Source: Clostridium gasigenes (lineage in GTDB: Bacteria > Bacillota > Clostridia > Clostridiales > Clostridiaceae). From it: DNA of 63,966 nucleotides. Where the stretch lies: positions 1-63,966 of the forward strand of contig NZ_FNJM01000018.1 of NCBI RefSeq assembly GCF_900104115.1, given 5' to 3'. Positions 35,250 through 44,469 of the stretch are shown here, piece by piece (within the stretch, counting starts at the first letter, position 1; each line of letters opens with the position of its first letter). A model generated the notes under the pieces. That model was not told the DNA's origin. It made no database searches and worked only from the letters and a program-made list of their open reading frames with translations. A program made the translations under genes and the position numbers.

Positions 35250-36494
35250 ATGGCGATAGTTAAGCCTTTTAGGGCAATAAGACCAATAAAGGAATTAGCT
35301 TCGAAAATAGCAGCGCTTCCATATGACGTTATGGATACTGCAGAAGCAAGAGAAATGGTTAAGGACAATCCATATTCATTTTTACATGTGGATAAAGCTC
35401 AAATAGATTTAGATGCAGATGTTAACATGTATGATAATGTTGTATATGAAAAAGCAAGAGATAATCTAAACAAAATGATAAAGGACAAACAATATATTCA
35501 AGATGAAAAGCCTTGTTTTTATATCTATAGGCAAGTTATGAATGGAAGAGGACAAACAGGGCTTGTAGCTTGTACTTCTATTGATGATTATGTAAATAAC
35601 ATTATTAAAAAGCATGAGTTAACAGTGGAAGCTAAAGAATTAGATAGAGTTAATCATGTTGATTATTGTGATGCTAACACAGGACCAATTTTCTTAACAT
35701 ATAGAGCGAATAATGAAATATCAGAAATAGTTAATAAGTGGGTAAAAAAAGAGCCGATATATGATTTTGTATCAGAAGATGGGAATGGACATATAGTTTG
35801 GTTAATTGATGATAGTAAAGTGGTTAATAAATTAGAGAAATTATTTAAAACTGTAGAGTACTTATATATTGCAGATGGTCATCATAGATCGGCTTCAGCA
35901 GTGAAAGTAGGACATTTAAGGCGAGTTCAAAATGAAAGTTATTCAGGAGACGAGGAGTTTAATTTCTTTTTATCAATATCATATCCAGATAATGAACTTA
36001 AAGTTTTAGATTATAACAGAACAGTTAAAGATTTAAATGGACTTACTTCAAGAGAGTTCTTACAAAAAGTAGAAGAAAATTTTGTTGTTAAACATTCTGA
36101 AAACAATGAAGCAGTGAAGCCTGCTAAAAAGCATATATTTGGTATGTATTTAGATAGAAGTTGGTATGAATTAGAAGCGAAGATGGGAACATATAATGAT
36201 AAAAATCCAGTAGATAGATTGGATGTTTCAATACTACAAAACAATATTTTAAGACCAATTTTAGGGATAGAAGACCCAAGAAAATCTAGTAGAATAGCTT
36301 TCATTGGCGGCATAAGAGGATTAAAAGAATTAGAAAAAAGAGCAAATACAGATATGAAGGTAAGTTTCTCAATGTTTGCAACAACTATAGATGATATTAT
36401 GAATATTGCAGATAATGGACAAAAAATGCCACCTAAATCAACTTGGTTTGAACCAAAGCCAAGAAGTGGGCTGTTTGTTCATAAACTTAAATAA
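35250..36494 (+). CDS. DUF1015 family protein
   Basis: A 414-residue protein. ATG 35250 follows AGGAGGGG and begins MAIVKPFRAIRPIKELASKIAALPYDVM, the DUF1015 hallmark. YIADGHHRSASA (about 208-219) is the second conserved motif, and FIGGIRGLKELEK with PPKSTWFEPKPRSGLFVH closes the protein. Function is unknown; conserved linkage to the SerA-like and aminotransferase genes across clostridia suggests a part in the same serine-related pathway. Confidence 0.88.
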   Translation: MAIVKPFRAIRPIKELASKIAALPYDVMDTAEAREMVKDNPYSFLHVDKAQIDLDADVNMYDNVVYEKARDNLNKMIKDKQYIQDEKPCFYIYRQVMNGRGQTGLVACTSIDDYVNNIIKKHELTVEAKELDRVNHVDYCDANTGPIFLTYRANNEISEIVNKWVKKEPIYDFVSEDGNGHIVWLIDDSKVVNKLEKLFKTVEYLYIADGHHRSASAVKVGHLRRVQNESYSGDEEFNFFLSISYPDNELKVLDYNRTVKDLNGLTSREFLQKVEENFVVKHSENNEAVKPAKKHIFGMYLDRSWYELEAKMGTYNDKNPVDRLDVSILQNNILRPILGIEDPRKSSRIAFIGGIRGLKELEKRANTDMKVSFSMFATTIDDIMNIADNGQKMPPKSTWFEPKPRSGLFVHKLK

Positions 36495-36539
36495 ATGTAC
36501 TAAGCCAAGAAAAAATAAAAATATATAATTATTTTAAAA

Positions 36540-36568
36540 GGACTATTTCTTAGGAATAGTTTTTTTAT
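36540..36568 (+). terminator. Terminator after the DUF1015 gene
   Basis: GGACTATTTC TTA GGAATAGTTTTTTT: ACTATT and AATAGT arms of about 7-8 bp followed by seven T. Confidence 0.75.
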
Positions 36569-36723
36569 TTGGGCAGAAATATATTAGTATAAATATATTT
36601 TATATAAATGATAATGTTATAATATGTTAAAATATAATAGGAGTTGATGAAGGCTGTTAAGCTGATATGAAAAAACAACTTGATTTTTAACAGAACAAGT
36701 AATAATTACAGGGGGATAAAGTA

Positions 36724-37278
36724 ATGCAATATGAAAAGCTAAATAAAAATTCTATAAAATCTTGGTTCGTTGCAAGGATTATTTTCACTATAATAATAAG
36801 TGGGATACTCCTAACTACAAGATATTTCTTAATAAAAAATAATTTCATATTATTAACGTTTAAAGGTGTGAAATTAGGATTAGAGATATCTATAGGAATC
36901 ATAATATTATTAAGTCTATTAAATTCAATAATATATCCGATTTTTGAGTTTAAGCAATGGAGTTACTTAATAGATGAGGATAAAATTGAATTTCAGGAAG
37001 GTATATTTTTCAGAAAAACAGTATTGATACCTATAGTAAGAATTCAACATATAGAGTTTAAGCAAGGTCCAATAAATAGATTTTTAAAACTGGCTGATGT
37101 TGAAATAAATACTGCGGGTGGAACAAATAAGATTCCTAATATTGAGTTATGTAGAGCGGAAGAAATAAGTAGGTATCTAAATAATAAAGTGAAAGAAAAA
37201 GTCGAAGCAGAAAAATTAGGACAAGATTTAGAGGTTGATGAAAAAATATTATCAGAAAAGGAAGATGATAATGTTTAA
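36724..37278 (+). CDS. PH domain-containing membrane protein (YdbS-like)
   Basis: A 184-residue protein with two membrane segments (about 17-35 and 53-75) followed by a bacterial pleckstrin-homology type 2 domain (about 78-170; KQWSYLIDEDKIEFQEGIFFRKTVLIPIVRIQHIEFKQGPINRFLKLADVEINTAGG). Bacillus YdbS and YdbT form such a pair, with roles in protection against antimicrobial compounds. The next gene overlaps it by 8 bases, so the two are made together. Upstream SD is GGGGG. Confidence 0.85.
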   Translation: MQYEKLNKNSIKSWFVARIIFTIIISGILLTTRYFLIKNNFILLTFKGVKLGLEISIGIIILLSLLNSIIYPIFEFKQWSYLIDEDKIEFQEGIFFRKTVLIPIVRIQHIEFKQGPINRFLKLADVEINTAGGTNKIPNIELCRAEEISRYLNNKVKEKVEAEKLGQDLEVDEKILSEKEDDNV

Positions 37279-38725
37279 AGAATTAAGAAAAAATCATTGG
37301 ATTTATATAATAGAAAATATAATAAAATTATTTAGAGAATCCTATTTTTTAATTATTTTAGCCTTTGTAAACTGGAGGAATGAGTGGTGGATATATCCAG
37401 TACTAGGGGGCGGAATTGTATTAGTAATAATAATATCTATAGTAAATTGGAATTTAGTGAAATTTCAGGTTGAAGGTAATAGTCTAATTTATAATAAAGG
37501 AATAATAGAAAAGAAGAAAATGAAAATTCCTTTTGATAAAATAACAACAATAGATATAGGAATATCTATATTTGATAGAATATTTAACACTTGTTCAGCT
37601 AAGATTGATACAGGGGCTTCAAAAATAAAGAAATCAGAAATTAAGCTAAAAATTAAAATGGATGAAGCGAAAGAACTGAAAAATATTATTTTGAAAAATA
37701 ATAAAGCTGTAGATGAAGAAGATATAAAAATAGATAATAAAGATATTATTAAGAAGGTAATTACAGGAAAAGAATTATTAATATATGCAATTACTAAAGG
37801 TAAACTAATAGGAGCTTTAGGTGCTTTGTTTATTGTAATGCAATTTATGAAACAAGTAGAGGATGGATTATCACTACCTATTACTGAGGCAATAGATAGT
37901 TATGTGAATATGGACGGAATATTGGGACAATCCACGGCAACATTAATATTAGGTGGGTTTGGACTATTGGTTGTTATATATATTTTAATAACAGTTATTT
38001 TTATATTATATGAAAATATAAGGCTTTATAATTATACTATAATATCAGATGGTATAAATATTTCAATTAGTTATGGATTACTTAATAAAAAAGAATATGC
38101 ATTACCTATTAAGAAGATACATGCATTAAGATACAAACAAGGTATATTACAACAAATTCTTGGAATTTTTACTATAGAAGCAATTACTATTGGATATGGG
38201 GATGAGAAAAATGAAAAAGCATTAATTTATCCTATAGCTAATAAGAAGTTTATAGAAGAAGTAATAAATAGTTTAATACCTCAACTAGCATTTAATGGAG
38301 ACGTTAGTAAACCACCTAAAAAAGCAATACCATTATTTATTACTAAAACAACTTTAATTTTAGCAGCTATATTTGTGCCGATAGCTATTTTTATAAGTAA
38401 AATGCCAATAATGCTAGAAATGATAGTGGTATTATTTATATTAGTAGCAAATATTATTTTTCAATATATAAACTATAGAAATACATCCTTAGGAATAGGT
38501 AAAGAAACTATACTTGCTACTAGCGGGAGTTTAGTAAAATCTAGTATTATAATAAAGCAAAGTAGTATTCAATCTATAACTATGAGAGAAAGCCCATTCA
38601 AGAGGAAAATAAATGTATGTAACTTTGTTATAGATATTTATACTAATAAGTTTGGGGAATCTGTACAAGTACTAAATATGGACAAAAATTTAAAAGAAGA
38701 TTTATATAATAATATTATAATGTAG
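37271..38725 (+). CDS. PH domain-containing membrane protein (YdbT-like)
   Basis: A 484-residue protein starting at ATG 37271, inside the end of the previous gene. It has membrane segments near 25-60, 180-200, 220-255 and 355-400, and three PH type 2 modules: around VEGNSLIYNKGIIEKKKMKIPFDKITTIDIG, SDGINISISYGLLNKKEYALPIKKIHALRYKQG, and the C-terminal TSGSLVKSSIIIKQSSIQSITMRESPFKRK. Sequences are rich in Ile and Lys like the rest of the genome. It pairs with the YdbS-like protein. Confidence 0.85.
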   Translation: MFKELRKNHWIYIIENIIKLFRESYFLIILAFVNWRNEWWIYPVLGGGIVLVIIISIVNWNLVKFQVEGNSLIYNKGIIEKKKMKIPFDKITTIDIGISIFDRIFNTCSAKIDTGASKIKKSEIKLKIKMDEAKELKNIILKNNKAVDEEDIKIDNKDIIKKVITGKELLIYAITKGKLIGALGALFIVMQFMKQVEDGLSLPITEAIDSYVNMDGILGQSTATLILGGFGLLVVIYILITVIFILYENIRLYNYTIISDGINISISYGLLNKKEYALPIKKIHALRYKQGILQQILGIFTIEAITIGYGDEKNEKALIYPIANKKFIEEVINSLIPQLAFNGDVSKPPKKAIPLFITKTTLILAAIFVPIAIFISKMPIMLEMIVVLFILVANIIFQYINYRNTSLGIGKETILATSGSLVKSSIIIKQSSIQSITMRESPFKRKINVCNFVIDIYTNKFGESVQVLNMDKNLKEDLYNNIIM

Positions 38726-38781
38726 GGAATGTACATTTATCTATTTTTTATAGCTATAAACTAGAAGTTGGAGGGGTATAA

Positions 38782-39678
38782 ATGAATTTGATTAAAAAAA
38801 GTTCAATTCATAAGTTGAGTGGAGGGGAAATAGGAATAGAGGAAATTGGTTTTTGGAAAGCAATAGGGATCATAATAATATTTCAAATTGTAGCAGGTAT
38901 TTTGGGGATAATACCAAATTTAATTGAAACAAGTATTTATGGAGAGGTAATTAATAGATTTACTTGGTTTAGAGCTTTAGTAAATGATTTGGTAATCCAA
39001 TTCATTGGTGTTATCATAATTATTAAAATGATGAAGGCTAAAGATGATAGTAGTAGGTATAATTCAATAGCTATAGGTATAACTAAAAAAGATTATATAT
39101 ATTGCGCTGGATTAATAGTCTCATTTATCATGATAAAGTATGGAATTTTAAATGAAATCCTTGAAATATTAGAATCTTCAGTTCCAAGTGAGTCTTTAAA
39201 AGAACTTAATGAGTTAATTAACAATTCATCATGGATACTTTTATTTGTTGAAATTGTTATAATCGCACCTGTTTTTGAAGAAATTATTTTTAGGGGTATA
39301 ATTTTGAATGGAATGCTTAAAAAATATTCTCCTAAAAAAGCTATAATAGTTTCTTCTCTTATATTTGGATTGATACACGGTAACTTACCACAAGGATTAA
39401 ATGCGTTTGTTCTTGGATTAGTAATTGCAACAGTATATTACTATACCAGGTCATTATATATTTCTATGTTCATGCATGCAGCAAATAATTTCTTAGTGTT
39501 TTTTATAATTGTTCCTGAGAATTTTATATTAAAGATTGCACTATATGTAATTATTCCGGTTTTAGGAATTGCATTGTTATTAAAGTGTAGAAAGGCACTA
39601 GATTTAAAAAATAGGTTCAATGGATGTGTTAGAGAAGAAGAGATTTCTTTAATTATGGACACTAAAGATGGTAATTAA
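38782..39678 (+). CDS. CPBP family intramembrane glutamic endopeptidase
   Basis: A 298-residue polytopic membrane protein with about seven segments. The CPBP (Abi) motifs are present: FEEIIFRGIILNG (catalytic Glu pair and Arg, about 172-184), LIFGLIHGNLPQGLNAFVLG (His, about 197-216) and FMHAANNFLVF. Family members cleave prenylated or membrane substrates and some confer bacteriocin self-immunity. No bacteriocin gene is visible nearby. SD GGAGGGG before ATG 38782. Confidence 0.88.
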   Translation: MNLIKKSSIHKLSGGEIGIEEIGFWKAIGIIIIFQIVAGILGIIPNLIETSIYGEVINRFTWFRALVNDLVIQFIGVIIIIKMMKAKDDSSRYNSIAIGITKKDYIYCAGLIVSFIMIKYGILNEILEILESSVPSESLKELNELINNSSWILLFVEIVIIAPVFEEIIFRGIILNGMLKKYSPKKAIIVSSLIFGLIHGNLPQGLNAFVLGLVIATVYYYTRSLYISMFMHAANNFLVFFIIVPENFILKIALYVIIPVLGIALLLKCRKALDLKNRFNGCVREEEISLIMDTKDGN

Positions 39679-39744
39679 TATATAAGGGTTGGTTTCTGTA
39701 TTTTAGGATGCCTTAAATGGAAAAGTAACTTTAAAAATAGGGTG

Positions 39745-39803
39745 AAAAAAATACCTACAGACTAAACATGTTTTTTAATATGTTCAGCCTATAGGTATTT
39801 TTT
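39745..39803. terminator. Bidirectional terminator between the CPBP gene and mtnN
   Basis: AAAAAATACCTACAGACT and the complement AGCCTATAGGTATTTTTT, with inner AACAT / ATGTT, form a long stem of more than 18 pairs with small mismatches. A-rich on the left, T-rich on the right, so it can end both converging transcripts. Confidence 0.85.
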
Positions 39804-39818
39804 AATGCTCTTATTTTC

Positions 39819-40511
39819 TTATAATTTATTTATCATTGTTTTTAAAATGGTAGTTGAGTTTCTAACACCAAGAGGTATGAATTTTTCATAATCCATATGA
39901 GCTCCATTGTTAGCATTATCAGATATTGACCTTATAACAACGCAAGGAACATCATTCAAGTAACAAACATGAGCTATGCTTGCACCTTCCATTTCACATG
40001 AAATAGCCTTAAATTCTTTTTCAAACCATTGGATTTTTTCAAGGCTTGATATAAATTGATCTCCTGAAACTATTCTTCCGGAAAAAGTATTTATTTCGGA
40101 AATTTCTTTGCAAGCTTCTAAAGCAACTCTTACTAAATTATCGTCACATTTAAAAGCAAAAGTATCTAATCTTGGTACTTGACCATATGCATCTCCAAAT
40201 ACTGTTGTATCCATATCATGTTGAACTAAATCTGTAGCAACAACAACATCACCTGGATATATGTTTTTACCAATACCACCAGCAACTCCTACATTAATTA
40301 TAGAATCTGCTTTATATTCTGAAATTAAAATTTGAGCACAAACAGCAGCATTAACTTTACCAATACCACTTACTACTGCGACTACATCCTTGCCCCAAAG
40401 TTTACCTTGATGAAAAGTCATGTTAGCCTTTGTTATCTTATTTTCTAATTTCATATCAGTTAAAAGAAGTTCTAATTCTTCTGACATTGCACTTATAATT
40501 CCTAAAGTCAT
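39819..40511 (-). CDS. mtnN: 5'-methylthioadenosine/S-adenosylhomocysteine nucleosidase
   Basis: A 230-residue enzyme that hydrolyses MTA and SAH to adenine plus the thioribose, recycling methyl-cycle products. ATG 40511 follows GGAGG; the in-frame ATG at 40526 has no SD. MTLGIISAMSEELELLL (general-acid Glu, about 11-13), VVSGIGKVNAAVCAQ, SGDQFI, and CEMEGASIAHVC with RSISDNAN (catalytic Asp) are the family motifs. It is read toward the shared terminator at 39.75 kb and diverges from tcdA. Confidence 0.94.
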   Translation of the reverse strand: MTLGIISAMSEELELLLTDMKLENKITKANMTFHQGKLWGKDVVAVVSGIGKVNAAVCAQILISEYKADSIINVGVAGGIGKNIYPGDVVVATDLVQHDMDTTVFGDAYGQVPRLDTFAFKCDDNLVRVALEACKEISEINTFSGRIVSGDQFISSLEKIQWFEKEFKAISCEMEGASIAHVCYLNDVPCVVIRSISDNANNGAHMDYEKFIPLGVRNSTTILKTMINKL

Positions 40512-40675
40512 ATTAAAATCCTCCAAAAAAAAATTAGGATAATTAAATTATTAACCTAATAAGTATTATATACATAATAATCTTGTATATCTACATAGAA
40601 TAGGCTAAAATAAAGAATAAATTATGCATATTAAGTAGTATTTATTTTAATGTGTTATATAAAGGAGAGGTATGG

Positions 40676-41446
40676 ATGTCGCAAAACTCATTAACTAGAA
40701 CAGAATTGCTTGTAGGCAGTGAAGCAATAGAGAAATTAAGAAATGCAAAAGTAGTAGTATTTGGAGTAGGGGGAGTAGGTAGCTTCACAGTAGAAGCATT
40801 AACTAGAGCAGGTGTTGGTAATCTAATTTTAGTAGATGATGATACTGTATGTATAACAAATTTAAATAGACAAATACATGCAACAGAAGCCACTGTTGGT
40901 AGAGTGAAAGTAGAAGTTATGAAAGAAAGAGTTCTTTCTATAAATAGTAAATGTAATGTTACTAGTAAACAAATTTTTGTAACAGCAGAGAATATAAAAG
41001 ATATAATACCAGAGGATACTGATTATGTAGTTGATGCTATAGATACAATAACAGCTAAATTGGCATTAGTAGAATATTGTACTAAGAAGAATATAAAAAT
41101 AATGTGTTCAATGGGGACGGGCAATAAAATGGACCCAACAAAGTTTGAAGTAGCAGATGTATATGACACAAAAGTATGTCCTTTAGCTAAGGTCATGAGA
41201 CATGAGCTTAGAAAAAGAGGAATAGAGAAATTAAAAGTAGTTTATTCACAAGAAGTTCCAACTAGACCAAACAAAGGACCAGAATCAGTGGTTAAAGCTG
41301 AAAATGCCAAAGTATCTAGTGAAGTAGAAGTTGAAAAGAAAATTAAGCCAAAGAGACAAACTCCAGGGAGTATTTCATTTGTGCCACCAGTTGCAGGAAT
41401 GATTATAGGTGGAGAAGTTATTAAGGATATATTGGCAACTAACTAG
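40676..41446 (+). CDS. tcdA: tRNA threonylcarbamoyladenosine dehydratase (ThiF/E1-like)
   Basis: A 256-residue E1-like enzyme that cyclises t6A to ct6A on tRNAs. ATG 40676 follows AAAGGAGAGG. The nucleotide site is VVFGVGGVGSFTVEALTRAG (about 27-46), then LVDDDTVCITNLNRQ (about 50-64), and VVDAIDTITAKL. The C-terminal FVPPVAGMIIGGEVIKDIL is conserved in the family. Length and the lack of a C-terminal rhodanese or catalytic-Cys domain distinguish it from ThiF and MoeB. Confidence 0.88.
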   Translation: MSQNSLTRTELLVGSEAIEKLRNAKVVVFGVGGVGSFTVEALTRAGVGNLILVDDDTVCITNLNRQIHATEATVGRVKVEVMKERVLSINSKCNVTSKQIFVTAENIKDIIPEDTDYVVDAIDTITAKLALVEYCTKKNIKIMCSMGTGNKMDPTKFEVADVYDTKVCPLAKVMRHELRKRGIEKLKVVYSQEVPTRPNKGPESVVKAENAKVSSEVEVEKKIKPKRQTPGSISFVPPVAGMIIGGEVIKDILATN

Positions 41447-41537
41447 TAGAAGTTAGAGAAGGTAAAAAGAAATATTTCCTAAGAAATATAGTTTAGAATA
41501 TTAAAATAGTAGAGTTGTTTTAATAGTACATAGTAAG

Positions 41538-41569
41538 AGGCAAGGTGAATTTTTTCACTTTGCCTTTTT
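41538..41569. terminator. Terminator between tcdA and msrA
   Basis: AGGCAAGGTGAA and TTCACTTTGCCT with a short loop followed by TTTT; on the complementary strand AAAAAGGCAAAGTGA leads to a similar hairpin. It serves tcdA and probably convergent msrA. Confidence 0.8.
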
Positions 41570-41576
41570 ACAATTA

Positions 41577-42047
41577 TTAAAATTTTATATGACAATAACC
41601 ATTAGGATTATTTTTTAGATATTTTTGATGGTATTTTTCTGCTGTATAGTAATTTTTAATAGATTCAACTTCAGTAACAATTTTCTTTTCATATTTAGTT
41701 TGAATATTTTCTCTGCTCTTGATAATTGTATCTAAATCACTTTCATCAAAGTAATAAATTCCTGTTCTATATTGACTTCCAACATCATTTCCTTGCTTGT
41801 TTAAAGAAGTCGGGTTTATAATACCCCAATACTCATCTAATAACATTTCAAATTTAAGCTTGCTTTCATCATAAGTTACCATGCACACCTCTGCAAAGTA
41901 AGTATTACCATTACAAATATCTTCATAAGTAGGATTCACAGTTTTACCATTTGCATAGCCAACTTCGGTATTTACAACACCGTCTATTCTTGATAAGAAC
42001 TCTTCAACACCCCAAAAGCAACCTCCAGCTAAAATAATTTTTTTCAT
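41577..42047 (-). CDS. msrA: Peptide methionine sulfoxide reductase MsrA
   Basis: A 156-residue enzyme that repairs the S-form of methionine sulfoxide. ATG 42047 follows AGGTGAT and gives [17 protein letters not shown] with the catalytic cysteine in [37 protein letters not shown] and [33 protein letters not shown] are the family blocks. No MsrB domain is fused. It diverges from bioY across the BirA operator. Confidence 0.94.
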   Translation of the reverse strand: MKKIILAGGCFWGVEEFLSRIDGVVNTEVGYANGKTVNPTYEDICNGNTYFAEVCMVTYDESKLKFEMLLDEYWGIINPTSLNKQGNDVGSQYRTGIYYFDESDLDTIIKSRENIQTKYEKKIVTEVESIKNYYTAEKYHQKYLKNNPNGYCHIKF

Positions 42048-42117
42048 AATATCACCTCTTAGGATTATTATAACCATTTATAAAATAATAAACTATAAAA
42101 ACAAATTTAAACAAGGT

Positions 42118-42152
42118 ATTGTCGACCGATAATTAAAAATGTGGTTGACAAT
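42118..42152 (+). promoter_or_regulatory. BirA (biotin repressor) operator overlapping the bioY promoter
   Basis: The dyad ATTGTCGACC (42118-42127), 15-base spacer, GGTTGACAAT (42143-42152) is the classic BirA box; half sites differ at one position. The right half site contains the -35 box TTGACA (42145-42150), which with 17 bases to TAAAAT (42168-42173) forms the promoter. BirA-biotinyl-AMP would therefore block bioYBDA when biotin is plentiful. Confidence 0.9.
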
Positions 42153-42173
42153 GGAAAAAGATAGGTATAAAAT

Positions 42174-42209
42174 CCTAAATATAGTTTGATAGTCGAAATA
42201 TATTTAGGA
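42174..42209 (+). promoter_or_regulatory. Leader hairpin covering the bioY Shine-Dalgarno
   Basis: CCTAAATATA (42174-42183) pairs with TATATTTAGG (about 42199-42208); the right arm runs straight into AGGAGG of bioY. The hairpin begins within a few bases of the promoter -10 box, so its 5' arm may lie partly before the transcript start. If transcribed, it would hide part of the SD. Confidence 0.3.
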
Positions 42210-42217
42210 GGATTAAT

Positions 42218-42775
42218 ATGAATTTAAAATCAAGAGATTTAGTTTTGATATCAATGTTCGCAGCACTTACAGCGGTGGGGGCATTTATAAGAATTCCATT
42301 ACCTATAGTGCCATTTACTTTGCAATATTTCTTCTGTGCATTAGGAGCAATATTACTTGGTGCCAAGAGAGGTGCCATTGCCCAAATATTATATGTAGCA
42401 ATAGGACTTATAGGAATTCCAGTATTTACGCAAGGTGGAGGACCTCAATATATATTTAAACCAACATTTGGATATTTGCTTGGGTTTATAGTAGGGGCTT
42501 ATATTATAGGCATAATTAGCGAGAAGTTAAAAGATGTAACAGTTAAAAACATATTTATAGCTTGTGTTTGTGGGCTTGGGGCTATTTATGTATTAGGATT
42601 AATTTATATGTATATAGTAATGAATTTTTATTTGGGAAAAGCTTATTCAGTATGGAAGGTAGTTGCAATAGGATTCTTACCTTTTATAGGTGGAGATTTA
42701 GTTTTGACATTATTAATTTCACTTGTAGGGGTTAGAGTTATACCTATATTAAATAAGCTTGGATTAATGGATTAA
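42218..42775 (+). CDS. bioY: Biotin transporter BioY (ECF substrate-binding component)
   Basis: A 185-residue membrane protein with about six segments. FAALTAVGAFIRIPLPIVPFTLQYFFCALGAILLG (about 11-45), GGPQYIFKPTFGYLLGF and PFIGGDLVLTLLISLVGVRVIP are the BioY hallmarks. It captures biotin with an ECF energising module encoded elsewhere or works alone. It is the first gene of the bioYBDA operon under a BirA operator. Confidence 0.93.
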   Translation: MNLKSRDLVLISMFAALTAVGAFIRIPLPIVPFTLQYFFCALGAILLGAKRGAIAQILYVAIGLIGIPVFTQGGGPQYIFKPTFGYLLGFIVGAYIIGIISEKLKDVTVKNIFIACVCGLGAIYVLGLIYMYIVMNFYLGKAYSVWKVVAIGFLPFIGGDLVLTLLISLVGVRVIPILNKLGLMD

Positions 42776-42793
42776 GTAGAAGGAGGGAGATGA

Positions 42794-43753
42794 ATGAGTT
42801 TTGTTTGTAGCTTGAAGGATAGAGTGCTGCAGGGATATGAAATTACAAAGATAGAGGCTTTAAGGCTATATTTAGAGCCAAAAGAAGAATTGTATAGTTG
42901 TGCTAATGAAATAAGAGAAGTACTGGTTGGGGATAAGGTAGATTTATGTTCAATTATTAATGGGAAAAGTGGAAGATGCTCTGAGGATTGCAAATATTGT
43001 GCTCAGTCTATTTACTTTAATACAGGAGTGAATGAATATAAATTATTATCCTATGATGAAATAAAATCTATGGCTAAGGAAAATGAACAGGCTGGAGTAG
43101 ATAGATTTTCTATTGTAACATCTGGAAAAGGGCTAGTAGGTAATGACTTTGAAAGAGTAATAAATTATTATGAAAGGTTAAATGATGAATGTAGTATAAG
43201 TTTATGTGCATCTCATGGAATATTAGAAAAGTCATCATTAATTACACTAAAGAAAACAGGGGTTAAAAGATATCATCATAATATAGAAACTTCAAAACAA
43301 TATTATAGCAATATATGTAGCACTCATAGTTATGAAGATAGAATTAATACAATATTATCAGCCAAGGAAGTTGGTCTTGAAGTTTGCTCAGGTGGAATAA
43401 TTGGTATGGGTGAATCAAAAGAAGATAGAGTTGATATGGCGATAGAATTAAGACTGTTAAAAATTTTATCAATACCAATAAATGTGCTTATGGCAATAAA
43501 GGGAACGCCTTTAGAAAATGAGGTAAACTTAACTGAGGAAGAAATACTAAGAACGATAGCAATATTTAGATTTATTAATCCAAAGGCGAACATAAGGTTA
43601 GCAGCAGGCAGAAACTTATTAACCAATTATGGAGAAAATGCATTTAAAAGTGGTGCAAATGCTACAATAACCGGAAATTTATTAACTACTTGTGGAAATA
43701 ATATTGAAGCTGATAGAAAAATGATTTTAGATTTAGGGTTAAAGGTGAAGTAA
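42794..43753 (+). CDS. bioB: Biotin synthase
   Basis: A 319-residue radical-SAM enzyme inserting sulphur into dethiobiotin. The CxxxCxxC motif for the 4Fe-4S cluster is in GRCSEDCKYCAQS (about 57-69); the second cluster's ligands come from later cysteines (SLCASH, EVCSGGIIGMGE) and the arginine in NIRLAAGRN. ATG 42794 is chosen because the ATG at 42790 is out of frame; AAGGAGGG precedes. The start is 19 bases after bioY. Confidence 0.96.
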   Translation: MSFVCSLKDRVLQGYEITKIEALRLYLEPKEELYSCANEIREVLVGDKVDLCSIINGKSGRCSEDCKYCAQSIYFNTGVNEYKLLSYDEIKSMAKENEQAGVDRFSIVTSGKGLVGNDFERVINYYERLNDECSISLCASHGILEKSSLITLKKTGVKRYHHNIETSKQYYSNICSTHSYEDRINTILSAKEVGLEVCSGGIIGMGESKEDRVDMAIELRLLKILSIPINVLMAIKGTPLENEVNLTEEEILRTIAIFRFINPKANIRLAAGRNLLTNYGENAFKSGANATITGNLLTTCGNNIEADRKMILDLGLKVK

Positions 43754-44454
43754 TGAATAAATCAATATTTATAGTAGGTACAGATACTGATGTTGGAAAA
43801 ACTTTTGTTACAGGTTTAATTATTAAATCTTTAAGAGATAATGGGATAAATGCGGGATATTTTAAAGCTGCATTAAGTGGAGCAAGAGAAGAGGGTAATA
43901 AATTAATTCCTGGAGATGCGGAAGAAGTGTGTAATGTTTCTGGTATTGAAGAAGAGTACAGTAATATGGTTTCGTATATATTGAAAAATCCTTATTCACC
44001 TCATTTAGCAGCAAGAATAGAAAATATAGAGGTATCATTAGATAAGATTAAAAATGATTATAAAAATCTTAAAGAAAAATATGAGTGTTTAGTTGTTGAA
44101 GGTAGCGGAGGAATTATATGTCCTTTGAAAATTAAAGATGATGAAGTTATTTTATTAGAAGATGTAATAAAAGTTTTGAATTTAGAAACCATATTAATAG
44201 CAAGAGCAGAGATTGGAACAATTAATCATACAACACTAACGGTTAAATATTTAGAATCAATAGGAATTAAGGTTAAGGCAATTGTATTAAATGGATATAA
44301 TCCACAAAATATTATCCACAAGGATAACAAAGAGACTATAAAAGTTTTAACGGGTGTTAATAACTTTTTTGAAATACCTTTTGTGGATGAAAGAAATCAA
44401 ATTGTGGATAATTATTTCAATTTTAATTTGTTGATAAATATTATAAATAAATAG
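43753..44454 (+). CDS. bioD: Dethiobiotin synthetase
   Basis: A 233-residue ATP-dependent enzyme closing the ureido ring. P-loop GTDTDVGKTFVTGL (about 8-21), the DAPA-contact FKAALSGAREEG, and VEGSGGIICPL (about 115-125) are intact. ATG overlaps the bioB stop by one base (TAATG), so it is translated by reinitiation. Next comes bioA after 15 bases. Confidence 0.95.
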   Translation: MNKSIFIVGTDTDVGKTFVTGLIIKSLRDNGINAGYFKAALSGAREEGNKLIPGDAEEVCNVSGIEEEYSNMVSYILKNPYSPHLAARIENIEVSLDKIKNDYKNLKEKYECLVVEGSGGIICPLKIKDDEVILLEDVIKVLNLETILIARAEIGTINHTTLTVKYLESIGIKVKAIVLNGYNPQNIIHKDNKETIKVLTGVNNFFEIPFVDERNQIVDNYFNFNLLINIINK

Positions 44455-44469
44455 TATGAAGGTGGAGTA